Assembly (NCBI GenBank): GCA_025356055.1
Contig: JANXUU010000140.1
Span: forward strand, 1 to 64,000
Origin: Sphingomonas sp.
GTDB lineage: Bacteria > Pseudomonadota > Alphaproteobacteria > Sphingomonadales > Sphingomonadaceae
Direction: 5' to 3'
Length of the DNA: 64,000 nt
Shown here: positions 32,539-40,562 of the stretch, one piece after another
Position numbering within the stretch: the first letter of the stretch is position 1
Layout of the letters: each line of letters begins with the position of its first letter
Position numbers and translations under genes: made by a program
The notes under the pieces: generated by a model
The model's database searches: none
What the model saw: only the letters and a program-made list of their open reading frames with translations
What the model was told of the DNA's origin: nothing

Positions 32539-34308
32539 TCACGCTTCGTGGCCCACGCAATACAAGTGCCGCAGGTTCAGACCGTAGTCGATGCCATCCA
32601 CCAGCCCACGCATCAGATGTGCCGAGGTGCCATCCCCGTAGATGTCGCTTGTATCGCGCGACGCCCATCCGCCCGCCTCACGGACGAAGTCGGGGTTGGC
32701 GGAAGGTTGTCGGAGACCATCCCTGAAGTTGTGGCGGAATGAGTGAAAACACGTTCGGCGCGGATCATCCTTGATCCCGCGTGACTTCAGGAACGTGGCG
32801 AACCGCTTGGAGAAGTTGGTGCTGCGATAGCCGTCTGTTGCCGGGCGAACATCATTGAACAGCAGCGCATCCGCCCCATTCCGACGTCGCTCCGCTACGA
32901 AGGCCATGAAGCCGATGCGCAGCAGTTCGCGATGAAGCGGCACTTCGCGGAACCCGTTCTCGGTTTTCACCTGCATTTCGGGCGAGATGAGCAGGAACGG
33001 CAGGTTGTCTCGTCCCATTTTGAAGTGTGCAGGCGTAAGCTGGAATATCTCCTCCATGCGAAGGCCTGTGAACAAAGCAATTAGCGGAACCCAGAACCGG
33101 CTTCGGCGGGGATAGTTCGGCCCGCTCTTGGCATAGCCGCGTTCATCGTTGACGCAGCCGGTGTAGATTGGAGCGTCGAAAATTGCTTGTAGCTGCTCGG
33201 ATGTAAACGGCCTCCTTCGAGCTTGGGCGGGCGTCGCCTTACCTTTGGGCCGGAGGTTCGATGCGTCGTTATGGGCGACGTGACGTCGACCCTTCGCAAA
33301 CTCGAACAGGCTGTTAGCGAGCCGAAGATATGTTGACTGCGTCTCACGGTTCAGCACGATCCCCTTTGCTTCCATATTTTCGCTGGCGATCTGCTTCAGG
33401 TCGGCCTCTGGCCCGAACTTCTTCGTGACGTTGGGTGGCAGCTTGGCAAGCGTATCACGAAAGCCCACCAATCCCTCCCGGTCGATCAGGGCCACGTCCG
33501 TGTTATCACCGAAGTATCTGCGGATGATCGCCAATGCCGCCCGGTTCTTGTTCATCGTCTTGATGGTGATGTCCTCACCGGCAATGAACTCGCCATCGAA
33601 CTGGTCGATCAAGGTGGCGAGAGTGATCCCCACGGAAGAAAGCGATGCGGGTCGTTCTGTCTCCGGCAGCCTCTTGAGAAACGCTTCCCCGATCTGACTG
33701 TAACGATCACCGGAAAGCTGCGCCGTTTCCAGCGCAACCAGTTGCACCATCGCGCGACGGACCAACTCCACCAGCAAACACGCTTGAGGCGAATTGGGTT
33801 CGCAAAGAAGCCTTGCCTCACTCAAGAGCTTATCGACAATGTCAGATGCGCGGCTTTGCCCTTGCAGACTTTCAGGATCGTCCAGCGCGCTGCCGAGAGA
33901 GCCAATCTCTGTCAGCCGATGCCAAACCTCGTCGCGGTTCGTAGGCAGCGGGTTCCGATCCAAATCCGCCACGCTACGAGTGAAATATTCGCGAGCGAGG
34001 CGATAGGCGTCCGCATCGGTGAGAACCTGCGCAAAGAGTTCGCGCTCTCGGGTGACCGATTGCGGCAGCGACCGGGAGTATATGCCGTGCGACGGCGCGA
34101 TGGCTCGCAACCGAGCGTCATCGACGAAACGATCATATTCATCTTCTATCTCGCGGAAACGGCGGCGAGCATCATCAGGGTCGCAAAGTCCCGTGGACTT
34201 CGCCATGCCCTCTCCCGGCAACAGATGCACAACGTCGGTCGGCCAACGCCTTCTAAACTGAAGCCGCGTGCTTCCCTTGCGCCTGTTCAGGCCGGTTGTT
34301 CTGCTCAC
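32539..34308 (-). CDS. site-specific tyrosine recombinase (integrase)
   Basis: It catalyses integration and excision of a mobile element. From a GTG with an AAAGGA site upstream the product is about 589 residues (a TTG nine codons earlier is the alternative start). The N-terminus (LQFRRRWPTDVVHLL) resembles the DUF6538 domain of phage-type integrases; a SAM-like core-binding domain lies around 240-350. Catalytic residues are R417 (LFTGLRMEEI), HxxR at H522/R525 (CFHSFRHNF), GGW near 546 and Y557 (SDIYGDG). The frame is intact. It sits 72 bases from tRNA-Ala, a common attachment target. Confidence 0.92.
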   Translation of the reverse strand: MSRTTGLNRRKGSTRLQFRRRWPTDVVHLLPGEGMAKSTGLCDPDDARRRFREIEDEYDRFVDDARLRAIAPSHGIYSRSLPQSVTRERELFAQVLTDADAYRLAREYFTRSVADLDRNPLPTNRDEVWHRLTEIGSLGSALDDPESLQGQSRASDIVDKLLSEARLLCEPNSPQACLLVELVRRAMVQLVALETAQLSGDRYSQIGEAFLKRLPETERPASLSSVGITLATLIDQFDGEFIAGEDITIKTMNKNRAALAIIRRYFGDNTDVALIDREGLVGFRDTLAKLPPNVTKKFGPEADLKQIASENMEAKGIVLNRETQSTYLRLANSLFEFAKGRRHVAHNDASNLRPKGKATPAQARRRPFTSEQLQAIFDAPIYTGCVNDERGYAKSGPNYPRRSRFWVPLIALFTGLRMEEIFQLTPAHFKMGRDNLPFLLISPEMQVKTENGFREVPLHRELLRIGFMAFVAERRRNGADALLFNDVRPATDGYRSTNFSKRFATFLKSRGIKDDPRRTCFHSFRHNFRDGLRQPSANPDFVREAGGWASRDTSDIYGDGTSAHLMRGLVDGIDYGLNLRHLYCVGHEA

Positions 34309-34321
34309 CTCGTCCACGTCC

Positions 34322-34336
34322 TTTGTGTGACACAAA
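34322..34336. promoter_or_regulatory. palindrome at the integrase start region
   Basis: TTTGTGTGACACAAA is a perfect 7-bp inverted repeat about a single central base, lying 14-28 bases upstream of the chosen integrase start and overlapping the alternative TTG start. The position suits an operator controlling integrase expression; the binding protein is unknown. Confidence 0.4.
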
Positions 34337-34357
34337 AGCGTAGCAAGAGTATGAAGG

Positions 34358-34396
34358 AAGCCCGCTTTTCCGCCGATATAGCGGAAAAGCGGGCTT
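34358..34396 (-). terminator. perfect 16-bp stem-loop downstream of tRNA-Ala
   Basis: AAGCCCGCTTTTCCGC and its exact complement flank a 7-base loop. It begins 12 bases past the 3' end of the tRNA and lies before the integrase gene. It most likely ends the tRNA transcript, although the T-run after the stem is weak. Confidence 0.6.
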
Positions 34397-34407
34397 TATA
34401 AGAAAAT

Positions 34408-34483
34408 TGGTGGAGCCGTGGGGGATCGAACCCCAGACCTTCGCAATGCCATCGCGACGCTCTCCCAGCTGAGCTACGACCCC
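34408..34483 (-). tRNA. tRNA-Ala (anticodon GGC)
   Basis: On the minus strand the cloverleaf is complete: acceptor GGGGTCG paired with CGGCTCC, D arm TAGCTCAGCTGGGAGAGC, anticodon stem TCGCG/TGCGA around loop ATGGCAT with anticodon GGC, T arm with GGTTCGATCC, and encoded CCA. Length is 76 bases. Its 3' half faces the integrase gene and is the likely attachment site. Confidence 0.93.
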
Positions 34484-34552
34484 ACTATCTGCGCCTCTAG
34501 GCGATGTTTCTTTCCGCTGCAAACCGGAAAAAGGCATCGCTCGGCGCGTTAC

Positions 34553-34864
34553 TTAATGATCTTCTTCCTGGGCCCCGGTCTCGACGCCGAGCCCTTCCTC
34601 GCTTGTCTGCAAATCGACCTCGTCATCGGCCGAGGGCTCTTCATCCTCGTCGGGAGCTAGGTCCTCGGCGGCGAGATCGTCATTTTCTTTCTTGTTGGGC
34701 TGCGCCGCCTCGAACGCTTGCGGCTGCTTCGACTTGAGTACGGACTCGGGGACGAACGCCGCGCCGCACGCAATGCACGTGACGGGCTCGTCCTTGCCAA
34801 GATCGTAGAAGCGGGTCGAACATTTGGGGCAAGTGCGCTTGTGACCCCATTCGGGCTTGACCAT
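34553..34864 (-). CDS. TIGR02300/FYDLN-acid family protein
   Basis: A small alphaproteobacterial family of unknown function. The 103-residue product has a zinc-ribbon-like N-terminus with CPKC (12-15) and CIAC (30-33), the family mark TRFYDLGKD between them, and a very acidic, disordered C-terminal half rich in Glu and Asp. The start MVKPEWGHKRTCPKC is the family-typical one. It is divergent from cmk with 92 bases between. Confidence 0.9.
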   Translation of the reverse strand: MVKPEWGHKRTCPKCSTRFYDLGKDEPVTCIACGAAFVPESVLKSKQPQAFEAAQPNKKENDDLAAEDLAPDEDEEPSADDEVDLQTSEEGLGVETGAQEEDH

Positions 34865-34956
34865 CTGGTCACGTCTCCAGTGTTTTCGGTGAGGCCGGGT
34901 CGGCCAGTCGGCGGGCGCCTTGCCATAGCCCCGGCCCCCTGTCAAAGCGCCGACCC

Positions 34957-35589
34957 GTGAACCATCCCCTTCTCATCGCCGTCGATGGCCCTGCGGCGAG
35001 CGGCAAGGGGACCATTGCGCGAGCACTCGCCGCGCACTTTGGGCTGCCGCACATGGACACCGGGATGCTCTATCGCTCGGTCGCGCTAGCGCTGCTGCGC
35101 TGGGGCGGCGACCCGGCAAGCGAATTTGAGGCAGTTCGCGCGTGCAAGGCCGGACTGGTTCCCCCCAACGACCCCGAGCTGCGCTCGGAAATCGTCGGTG
35201 AGGTTGCCTCGCGAATCTCCGGCTTTTCCGCGGTCCGCGCCGCCCTGCTCGGCCGCCAGGGCGATTTCGCCGGTCAGGAATCGGGTGCGGTGCTCGACGG
35301 ACGCGACACCGGGACGGTCATTGCGCCCCATGCCAACGCCAAACTGTTCGTTACTGCCAGCGTCGAGATCCGCGCTCGACGCCGCTTCGACGAGCTCGTT
35401 GCGTGTGGCAAGAGCGTGCATTTCGAGGAAGTACTGATCGACATCCGCGCACGCGATGAACGCGATTCGACCCGCGCCGATGCGCCGCTGGTGATGGCCG
35501 AGGATGCAATGCTGCTCGATACTGGCAAACTCAGCGTCGACGGTTCGATCGCCGCCGCCATTGCATTGGTTGACGCGCGGCTCGCCTAA
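34957..35589 (+). CDS. cmk: cytidylate kinase
   Basis: It phosphorylates CMP and dCMP with ATP in pyrimidine nucleotide salvage. The 210-residue product has the P-loop GPAASGKGT (11-19), the substrate loop DTGMLYR and DGRDTGTVI near residue 115, all typical. A GTG start is used. In many alphaproteobacteria aroA precedes cmk; here it does not. The stop overlaps the convergent Gre-like gene by 4 bases. rpsA follows after that gene, as in the conserved cmk-rpsA-ihfB neighbourhood. Confidence 0.95.
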   Translation: MNHPLLIAVDGPAASGKGTIARALAAHFGLPHMDTGMLYRSVALALLRWGGDPASEFEAVRACKAGLVPPNDPELRSEIVGEVASRISGFSAVRAALLGRQGDFAGQESGAVLDGRDTGTVIAPHANAKLFVTASVEIRARRRFDELVACGKSVHFEEVLIDIRARDERDSTRADAPLVMAEDAMLLDTGKLSVDGSIAAAIALVDARLA

Positions 35590-36053
35590 TCCGGGATTGG
35601 CTCAATCGCGATGATCGTGACCAAGCCAGGGGAGCCCGGTACTTCTATCTCCTCGCCTACCTCGCCGCCGATCAGCACCGTGGACAATGGCGCCGCGAAG
35701 GAAAGTCGGCCGTTCGCGGGATCCGCCTCGTCGTGGCCGACGATGTCGATCTGTCGCCGCTCGCCATTCCGATCAATCGTCACCCGCGTGCCGACCGCCA
35801 CTGTCTCGCCGGTCGGCAACGGCGCGGGCTGCGCGGTCGCCAGCCGTTTACGCCAATAGCGCAGGTCACGCGACGCTGCCTTGCGCTTCTCCTCGTCATT
35901 CTCCGCCAGAAAAGACGCCTCATACTCAGCATTGCGCGCCTCTAGCAGCGCCAGTCCGCGTTTTGTCACAATGTTCGGCCCCGGAGGAAGCGGCAGCTCG
36001 AAGCGAGGTTCGAGATGCTCCTCATCACTTTCTCGGCGAAACGCGACGCTCAT
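35586..36053 (-). CDS. GreA/GreB-family elongation factor-like protein
   Basis: Gre factors bind RNA polymerase and stimulate cleavage of stalled transcripts. The 155-residue product has a predicted helical hairpin (TKRGLALLEARNAEYEASFL to YWRKRLATA, about 30-75) and the C-terminal FKBP-like Gre domain (VAVGTRVTIDRNGERRQIDI, VGHDEAD, LSTVLIGGEVGEEIEV). The acidic hairpin tip (AENDEE) suggests a functional Gre-type factor, but Rnk-like anti-cleavage roles also exist in this family. It is transcribed against cmk and rpsA. Confidence 0.8.
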   Translation of the reverse strand: MSVAFRRESDEEHLEPRFELPLPPGPNIVTKRGLALLEARNAEYEASFLAENDEEKRKAASRDLRYWRKRLATAQPAPLPTGETVAVGTRVTIDRNGERRQIDIVGHDEADPANGRLSFAAPLSTVLIGGEVGEEIEVPGSPGLVTIIAIEPIPD

Positions 36054-36414
36054 CGGGCAGCCAAAAGGGTGAAGCGGTGCGCGTACATCGGAGGGACTTA
36101 GCAGGGCGCCAGTGCGTCGCCCAGTCACTAACCTTGCCTCTGTACCCCGTCATGCGCTAAGAGCGCTCCGTCCGGCGGGTGCGTCCTGCGGGCGGCCCGT
36201 CTTTCCGGCGAGCGCGACCATCCCTGTGCCGCATGAGCGCCGCCGGGCGGTTCGCGCTATTCGTGCTGGCTGGCCCCCCGCCTCGCAATTCACGGATGCC
36301 CTCCCGGCATGGGGTTGGAAGGGCAACTTATGGTTCACCAAAGTCCGCTCGACGGAAGCCGACCAAGTTGGTCCTGGCAAGCGGCCGAAACAGCACTGAA
36401 AGATCACCACATTT
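36054..36414. other. intergenic region and leader before rpsA
   Basis: This 361-bp stretch separates the divergent Gre-like gene and rpsA. It must hold the rpsA promoter and a leader that could be a target for S1 autoregulation, which is known for rpsA in other bacteria. Short open frames run through it but none has convincing codon use. The ribosome site before the rpsA ATG is poor (GAAAGATCACC), as is common for rpsA. Confidence 0.5.
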
Positions 36415-38127
36415 ATGGCCACTACGGCATTTCCCACGCGCGACGATTTCGCCGCGCTCCTCAATGAATCGCTTGGCGGCGAGAACGAGTCCTTCGAGGG
36501 CAAGGTCGTCAAGGGCATCGTCACCGGGATCGAGAACGACCTCGCCGTGATCGACGTTGGCTTGAAGTCCGAAGGCCGCGTGCCGCTGCGCGAGTTCGCC
36601 ATGCCCGGCCAGAAGGCCGAACTGAAGGTCGGCGACGAGGTCGAAGTGTTTGTCGACCGGGTCGAGAATGCAATGGGCGAAGCGATGCTGTCGCGCGACC
36701 GCGCTCGCCGCGAAGCCGCGTGGGACAAGCTTGAAAAGGAATTCGAGAAGGGCGAGCGCGTTGAAGGCACAATCTTCGGCCGGGTCAAGGGCGGCTTTAC
36801 AGTCGATCTCGGCGGTGCCGTGGCCTTCCTCCCCGGGTCGCAGGTCGATATCCGCCCGGTGCGTGATGTCGGGCCGTTGATGGACCTGCCGCAGCCGTTC
36901 CAGATTCTGAAAATGGATCGCCGCCGCGGGAATATCGTGGTCTCGCGCCGCGCCATCCTCGAAGAAACCCGCGCCGAGCAGCGCACCGGCCTGATCCTGA
37001 CCCTTGCCGAGGGCCAGGTAATCGAAGGCATCGTCAAGAACATCACCGATTATGGTGCGTTCGTCGATTTGGGCGGTATCGATGGCCTGCTCCACGTCAC
37101 CGACATCAGCTACAAGCGCGTCGGGCACCCAAGCGAAGTCATCGCCATCGGTGACACGGTCAAGGTGCAGATCATCCGCATCAACCGCGAGACCCAGCGC
37201 ATCAGCCTTGGCATGAAGCAGCTTGAAAGCGATCCGTGGGAAGGCGCCGCGGCGAAGTATCCGATCGAGGGCAACTTCACCGGCCGCGTGACCAACATCA
37301 CCGAATACGGTGCGTTCGTCGAGCTGGAGCCGGGTATTGAGGGTCTCGTCCACGTGTCCGAAATGAGCTGGACCAAGAAGAACGTTCATCCGGGCAAAAT
37401 CGTCTCCACGTCGCAGGAAGTCGAGGTCAAGATTCTCGAAGTCGACGAGGAGAAGCGTCGCATTTCGCTCGGCCTCAAGCAGGCGCAGTCGAACCCGTGG
37501 GGCGATTTCGCCGACAAGCATCCGATCGGGTCGCAGGTCGAGGGCGAAGTCAAGAACGCCACCGAATTCGGCTTGTTCATCGGGCTCGATGGCGACGTCG
37601 ACGGCATGGTCCACATGTCCGACATCGCCTGGGGCGTTACCGGCGAGGAGGCACTTGCGCTCCATCACAAAGGTGAAACCGTCAAGGCGATCGTACTCGA
37701 TGTCGATGTCGAAAAGGAGCGTATCTCGCTCGGCATGAAGCAGCTTGAGCGCGGCGGAGTCGCCGCGGGCGGCTCTGGCACATCGGGCGGATCGGGCGTC
37801 AACAAGAATGAGACGGTCACCGTGACCGTGCTCGAGGTTCGTGACGGCGGGCTGGAAGTGCAGGTCGGCGACGACGGCGTGACCGGCTTTATCAAGCGCA
37901 CCGATCTTGGCCGCGATCGCGACGAGCAGCGCCCAGAGCGCTTCCAGGTCGGCCAGAAATTCGACGCGCAGGTGTCGGGTTTCGACCGGTCGAAGAAGCC
38001 GACATTCTCGATCAAAGCGCTGCAGATCTCCGAAGAGAAGCAGGCCGTCGCGCAGTATGGTTCGTCGGACAGTGGCGCAAGCCTTGGCGACATTCTCGGC
38101 GAAGCGCTCAAAGCCGCCAAGAAGTAA
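36415..38127 (+). CDS. rpsA: 30S ribosomal protein S1
   Basis: It brings mRNA to the ribosome. The 570-residue product has six S1 RNA-binding repeats, clearest in the middle (ITDYGAFVDLGGIDGLLHVTD near 208, ITEYGAFVELEPGIEGLVHVSE near 295, ATEFGLFIGLDGDVDGMVHMSD near 383). The final repeat (ITEV-type with GFIKRTDLGRD near 487) is followed by an Ala/Lys C-terminus. A Gly/Ser linker (GGSGTSGGSGV) between repeats five and six is a small oddity. Two hairpins follow and then ihfB. Confidence 0.97.
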   Translation: MATTAFPTRDDFAALLNESLGGENESFEGKVVKGIVTGIENDLAVIDVGLKSEGRVPLREFAMPGQKAELKVGDEVEVFVDRVENAMGEAMLSRDRARREAAWDKLEKEFEKGERVEGTIFGRVKGGFTVDLGGAVAFLPGSQVDIRPVRDVGPLMDLPQPFQILKMDRRRGNIVVSRRAILEETRAEQRTGLILTLAEGQVIEGIVKNITDYGAFVDLGGIDGLLHVTDISYKRVGHPSEVIAIGDTVKVQIIRINRETQRISLGMKQLESDPWEGAAAKYPIEGNFTGRVTNITEYGAFVELEPGIEGLVHVSEMSWTKKNVHPGKIVSTSQEVEVKILEVDEEKRRISLGLKQAQSNPWGDFADKHPIGSQVEGEVKNATEFGLFIGLDGDVDGMVHMSDIAWGVTGEEALALHHKGETVKAIVLDVDVEKERISLGMKQLERGGVAAGGSGTSGGSGVNKNETVTVTVLEVRDGGLEVQVGDDGVTGFIKRTDLGRDRDEQRPERFQVGQKFDAQVSGFDRSKKPTFSIKALQISEEKQAVAQYGSSDSGASLGDILGEALKAAKK

Positions 38128-38139
38128 GTCGAACATAGG

Positions 38140-38168
38140 TTGGGGCGGTCCTTCGTGGACCGCCCCAA
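38140..38168 (+). terminator. hairpin downstream of rpsA
   Basis: TTGGGGCGGTCC and GGACCGCCCCAA form a perfect 12-bp stem with a 5-base loop, 13 bases after the rpsA stop. No T-run follows, so it may act as a 3' stabilising structure or work with the next hairpin. Confidence 0.65.
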
Positions 38169-38174
38169 ACAGAT

Positions 38175-38219
38175 ACGGCGGTGCGAGCGTAGAAACGCTT
38201 GCGCCGCCGTCTGTTTTTT
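38175..38219 (+). terminator. rho-independent terminator after rpsA
   Basis: A 16-bp stem (ACGGCGGTGCGAGCGT with ACGCTTGCGCCGCCGT, two G-T pairs) and a 4-base loop are followed by CTG and six Ts. This separates rpsA from ihfB, which must therefore have its own promoter or rely on read-through. Confidence 0.85.
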
Positions 38220-38278
38220 GACACTTTAGTTGATGCCCGACGGGGGGCCGGGACTCATGACGAAGCGAGCGGGCAACT

Positions 38279-38575
38279 ATGATTCGATCTGAACTTGTGC
38301 AGAAATTGTGCAGCGATTTCCCTGATTTAACTCAGCGGGAGGTTGAAAAAGTCGTGACTGCCTTGTTCGACTCGATCACCGCGCAGTTGGCTGAGGGAGG
38401 CCGCGTCGAGCTGCGCGGTTTTGGCGCCTTCTCGACTCGCCAGCGCGATGCCCGCGTCGGTCGCAATCCGCGCACAGGTGAGGCGGTCGATGTTTCAGCC
38501 AAGCGCGTGCCGTATTTCAAGCCGGGCAAGGAAATGCGCGAGCGGCTCAACCTTGGCGAAGTAACCGCCGAATAG
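38279..38575 (+). CDS. ihfB: integration host factor subunit beta
   Basis: A DNA-bending nucleoid protein that works as a heterodimer with IhfA. The 98-residue product has the HU/IHF fold with the beta-arm signature [22 protein letters not shown] (46-67 region) and the proline that intercalates DNA in [16 protein letters not shown] and the rpsA neighbourhood favour IhfB over HU. Confidence 0.94.
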   Translation: MIRSELVQKLCSDFPDLTQREVEKVVTALFDSITAQLAEGGRVELRGFGAFSTRQRDARVGRNPRTGEAVDVSAKRVPYFKPGKEMRERLNLGEVTAE

Positions 38576-38615
38576 CTTGACGCGGCCGGCGCGTCGGGCA
38601 ACTCCTCTCGCGGGT

Positions 38616-38701
38616 GTGGACGTGGCGGAACCGGTAGACGCTGGAGACTTAAAATCTTCTGCCCATTGGGCGTGCGGGTTCGAGTCCCGCCGTCCGCACC
38701 A
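38616..38701 (+). tRNA. tRNA-Leu (anticodon UAA)
   Basis: A class II tRNA of 86 bases: acceptor GTGGACG paired with CGTCCGC, anticodon loop CTTAAAA with anticodon TAA, a long variable arm (CTGCCCATTGGGCG region), T arm GGGTTCGAGTCCC and encoded CCA. Confidence 0.93.
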
Positions 38702-38759
38702 GAAATAAAAACGGGCGCCGCCGCATCGCGCGAGCGACCCGGCGGCGGCCCAGACCAGC

Positions 38760-40361
38760 TTATGCAGCGGCGAACTGGTTCATTGTGTTGTGCGCGCCGC
38801 CCGCTTTCAGCGCCGCCTCGCCCGCAAAATACTCCTTGTGATCGTCGCCGACGTCGCTGCCCGACATGTTCTGGTGCTTGACGCAGGCGATACCCTGTCG
38901 AATTTCTGCCCGCTGGACGTGCTTCACATAGCCGAGCATCGCCTGTTCTCCGAAATATTCTTTCGCTAGCATGTCGGTAGAAAGCGCCGCAGTGTGGTAA
39001 GTCGGCAGCGTGATGAGGTGGTGGAAAATCCCCGCCCGCGCAGCAGAATCGCGCTGGAAAGTACGGATTTGCTCGTCGGCCTTGGCGCCGAGTTCGGTCT
39101 CGTCATAAACCTCGCTCATCAGCTTTTCGCGGTCGTAGGCTGACACGTCGCGCCCGGCTTCAAGCCAGCCATCATAAACCTGCTGGCGGAAGTTGAGGGT
39201 CCAGTTGAAGGATGGTGAATTGTTATAAGCCAGCTTAGCGTTGGGCACGACCTCGCGGATGCGGTCGACCATCGAAGCGATCTGCTCGATGTGCGGCTTC
39301 TCGGTCTCGATCCACAGGAGGTCGGCGCCGTTCTGCAGCGACACTATGCAGTCGAGCACGCAGCGATCGGCGCCTGTTCCGGGGCGGAACTGGAACAGGT
39401 TTGACGGCAGGCGCTTGGGGCGCATCATCTTGCCGCTGCGATTGAGGATCACGTCGCCGTTGCGAGCAGTCGCCGGGTCGATCTCCTCGCAGTCAAGGAA
39501 GCTATTGTATTGGTCGCCGATATCGCCCGACTCTTTGGACACTGCGATCTGCTTGGTCAGGCCTGCGCCAAGGCTATCGGTTCGCGCGACGATGATGCCG
39601 TCGTCGACGCCCAGCCCGAGGAAGGCGTAGCGACAGGCGCGAATCTTGGCGATGAAGTCCTCGTGAGGGACGGTGACCTTGCCGTCCTGATGGCCACACT
39701 GCTTCTCGTCCGAGACCTGATTCTCTATCTGCAAGGCGCAGGCGCCCGCCTCGATCATCTTTTTGGCAAGCAGATAGGTCGCCTCGGCATTGCCGAAGCC
39801 GGCGTCGATGTCGGCGATGATCGGCACGACGTGAGTCTCGTAATTGTCGATCGCCAACTGCATCTGTTTGGCCTTGAGTTCGTCGCCCGCGTCACGCGCC
39901 GCATCGAGAACGCGAAACATCATGCCAAGCTCGCGCGCGTCGGCCTGCTTGAGGAAGGTGTAGATCTCCTCGATCAGAGCCGGGACGCTGGTCTTCTCGT
40001 GCATCGACTGGTCCGGCAAAGGACCAAAGTCGCTGCGCAGCGCGGCGATCATCCACCCCGACAGATAGAGGTAGCGACCCTTCGTCGTCCCGAAGTGTTT
40101 CTTGATTGAAATCATCTTCTGCTGAGCGATAAAGCCGTGCCAGCAGCCGAGGGACTGGGTGTAGTGGGCAGGATCGGCGTCATAAGCGGCCATGTCGGCG
40201 CGCATGATCTTGGCCGTGGTGCGCGCAATGTCGAGCCCGGTGCGGAAGCGGTTCTGGCTGCGCATGCGGGCCACGCTCTCGGCGTTGATCCCGTCCCAAG
40301 TGCCGTTGAAGCGGCGGATCGTCAGGTCGGCGTCGGCGATGTCAGCTGAGTAGGTCATCAT
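38760..40361 (-). CDS. aceA: isocitrate lyase
   Basis: It splits isocitrate to succinate and glyoxylate in the glyoxylate bypass, needed for growth on acetate or fatty acids. The 533-residue product is of the longer ICL type. It shows ADIDAGFGN (183-191, metal and substrate binding) and KQCGHQDGK with catalytic Cys222, a KQCGH variant of the usual KKCGH. Two adjacent ATG codons could start it. No malate synthase gene is near. It is divergent from the GGDEF-EAL gene across 200 bp. Confidence 0.95.
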   Translation of the reverse strand: MMTYSADIADADLTIRRFNGTWDGINAESVARMRSQNRFRTGLDIARTTAKIMRADMAAYDADPAHYTQSLGCWHGFIAQQKMISIKKHFGTTKGRYLYLSGWMIAALRSDFGPLPDQSMHEKTSVPALIEEIYTFLKQADARELGMMFRVLDAARDAGDELKAKQMQLAIDNYETHVVPIIADIDAGFGNAEATYLLAKKMIEAGACALQIENQVSDEKQCGHQDGKVTVPHEDFIAKIRACRYAFLGLGVDDGIIVARTDSLGAGLTKQIAVSKESGDIGDQYNSFLDCEEIDPATARNGDVILNRSGKMMRPKRLPSNLFQFRPGTGADRCVLDCIVSLQNGADLLWIETEKPHIEQIASMVDRIREVVPNAKLAYNNSPSFNWTLNFRQQVYDGWLEAGRDVSAYDREKLMSEVYDETELGAKADEQIRTFQRDSAARAGIFHHLITLPTYHTAALSTDMLAKEYFGEQAMLGYVKHVQRAEIRQGIACVKHQNMSGSDVGDDHKEYFAGEAALKAGGAHNTMNQFAAA

Positions 40362-40562
40362 TGTGTCCCGTCATTGAGTGCTTGATGGGATCCCTACGTT
40401 CGAAGGCGCAACATGGCAGGCGGAAAAAGGCCAAGCTGTAAATAATTGACAAGTGACCCTGTCATCCTGATGACTTCATACAACTGCTGACGATGCGGGG
40501 CCTTCTGCCCAAAACATCCAGGCCTGTGGGATTTGTTAATTTGAGCCGCTTATAGCGGCGGC

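Noticed and set aside
36054..36414. Riboswitch or structured r-protein leader before rpsA
   Set aside because: The length permits one, but I could not fold a convincing conserved structure by eye.
36328..38136. Minus-strand frame of 602 codons opposite rpsA
   Set aside because: S1 repeats on the plus strand are unmistakable; the opposite frame only reflects codon bias.
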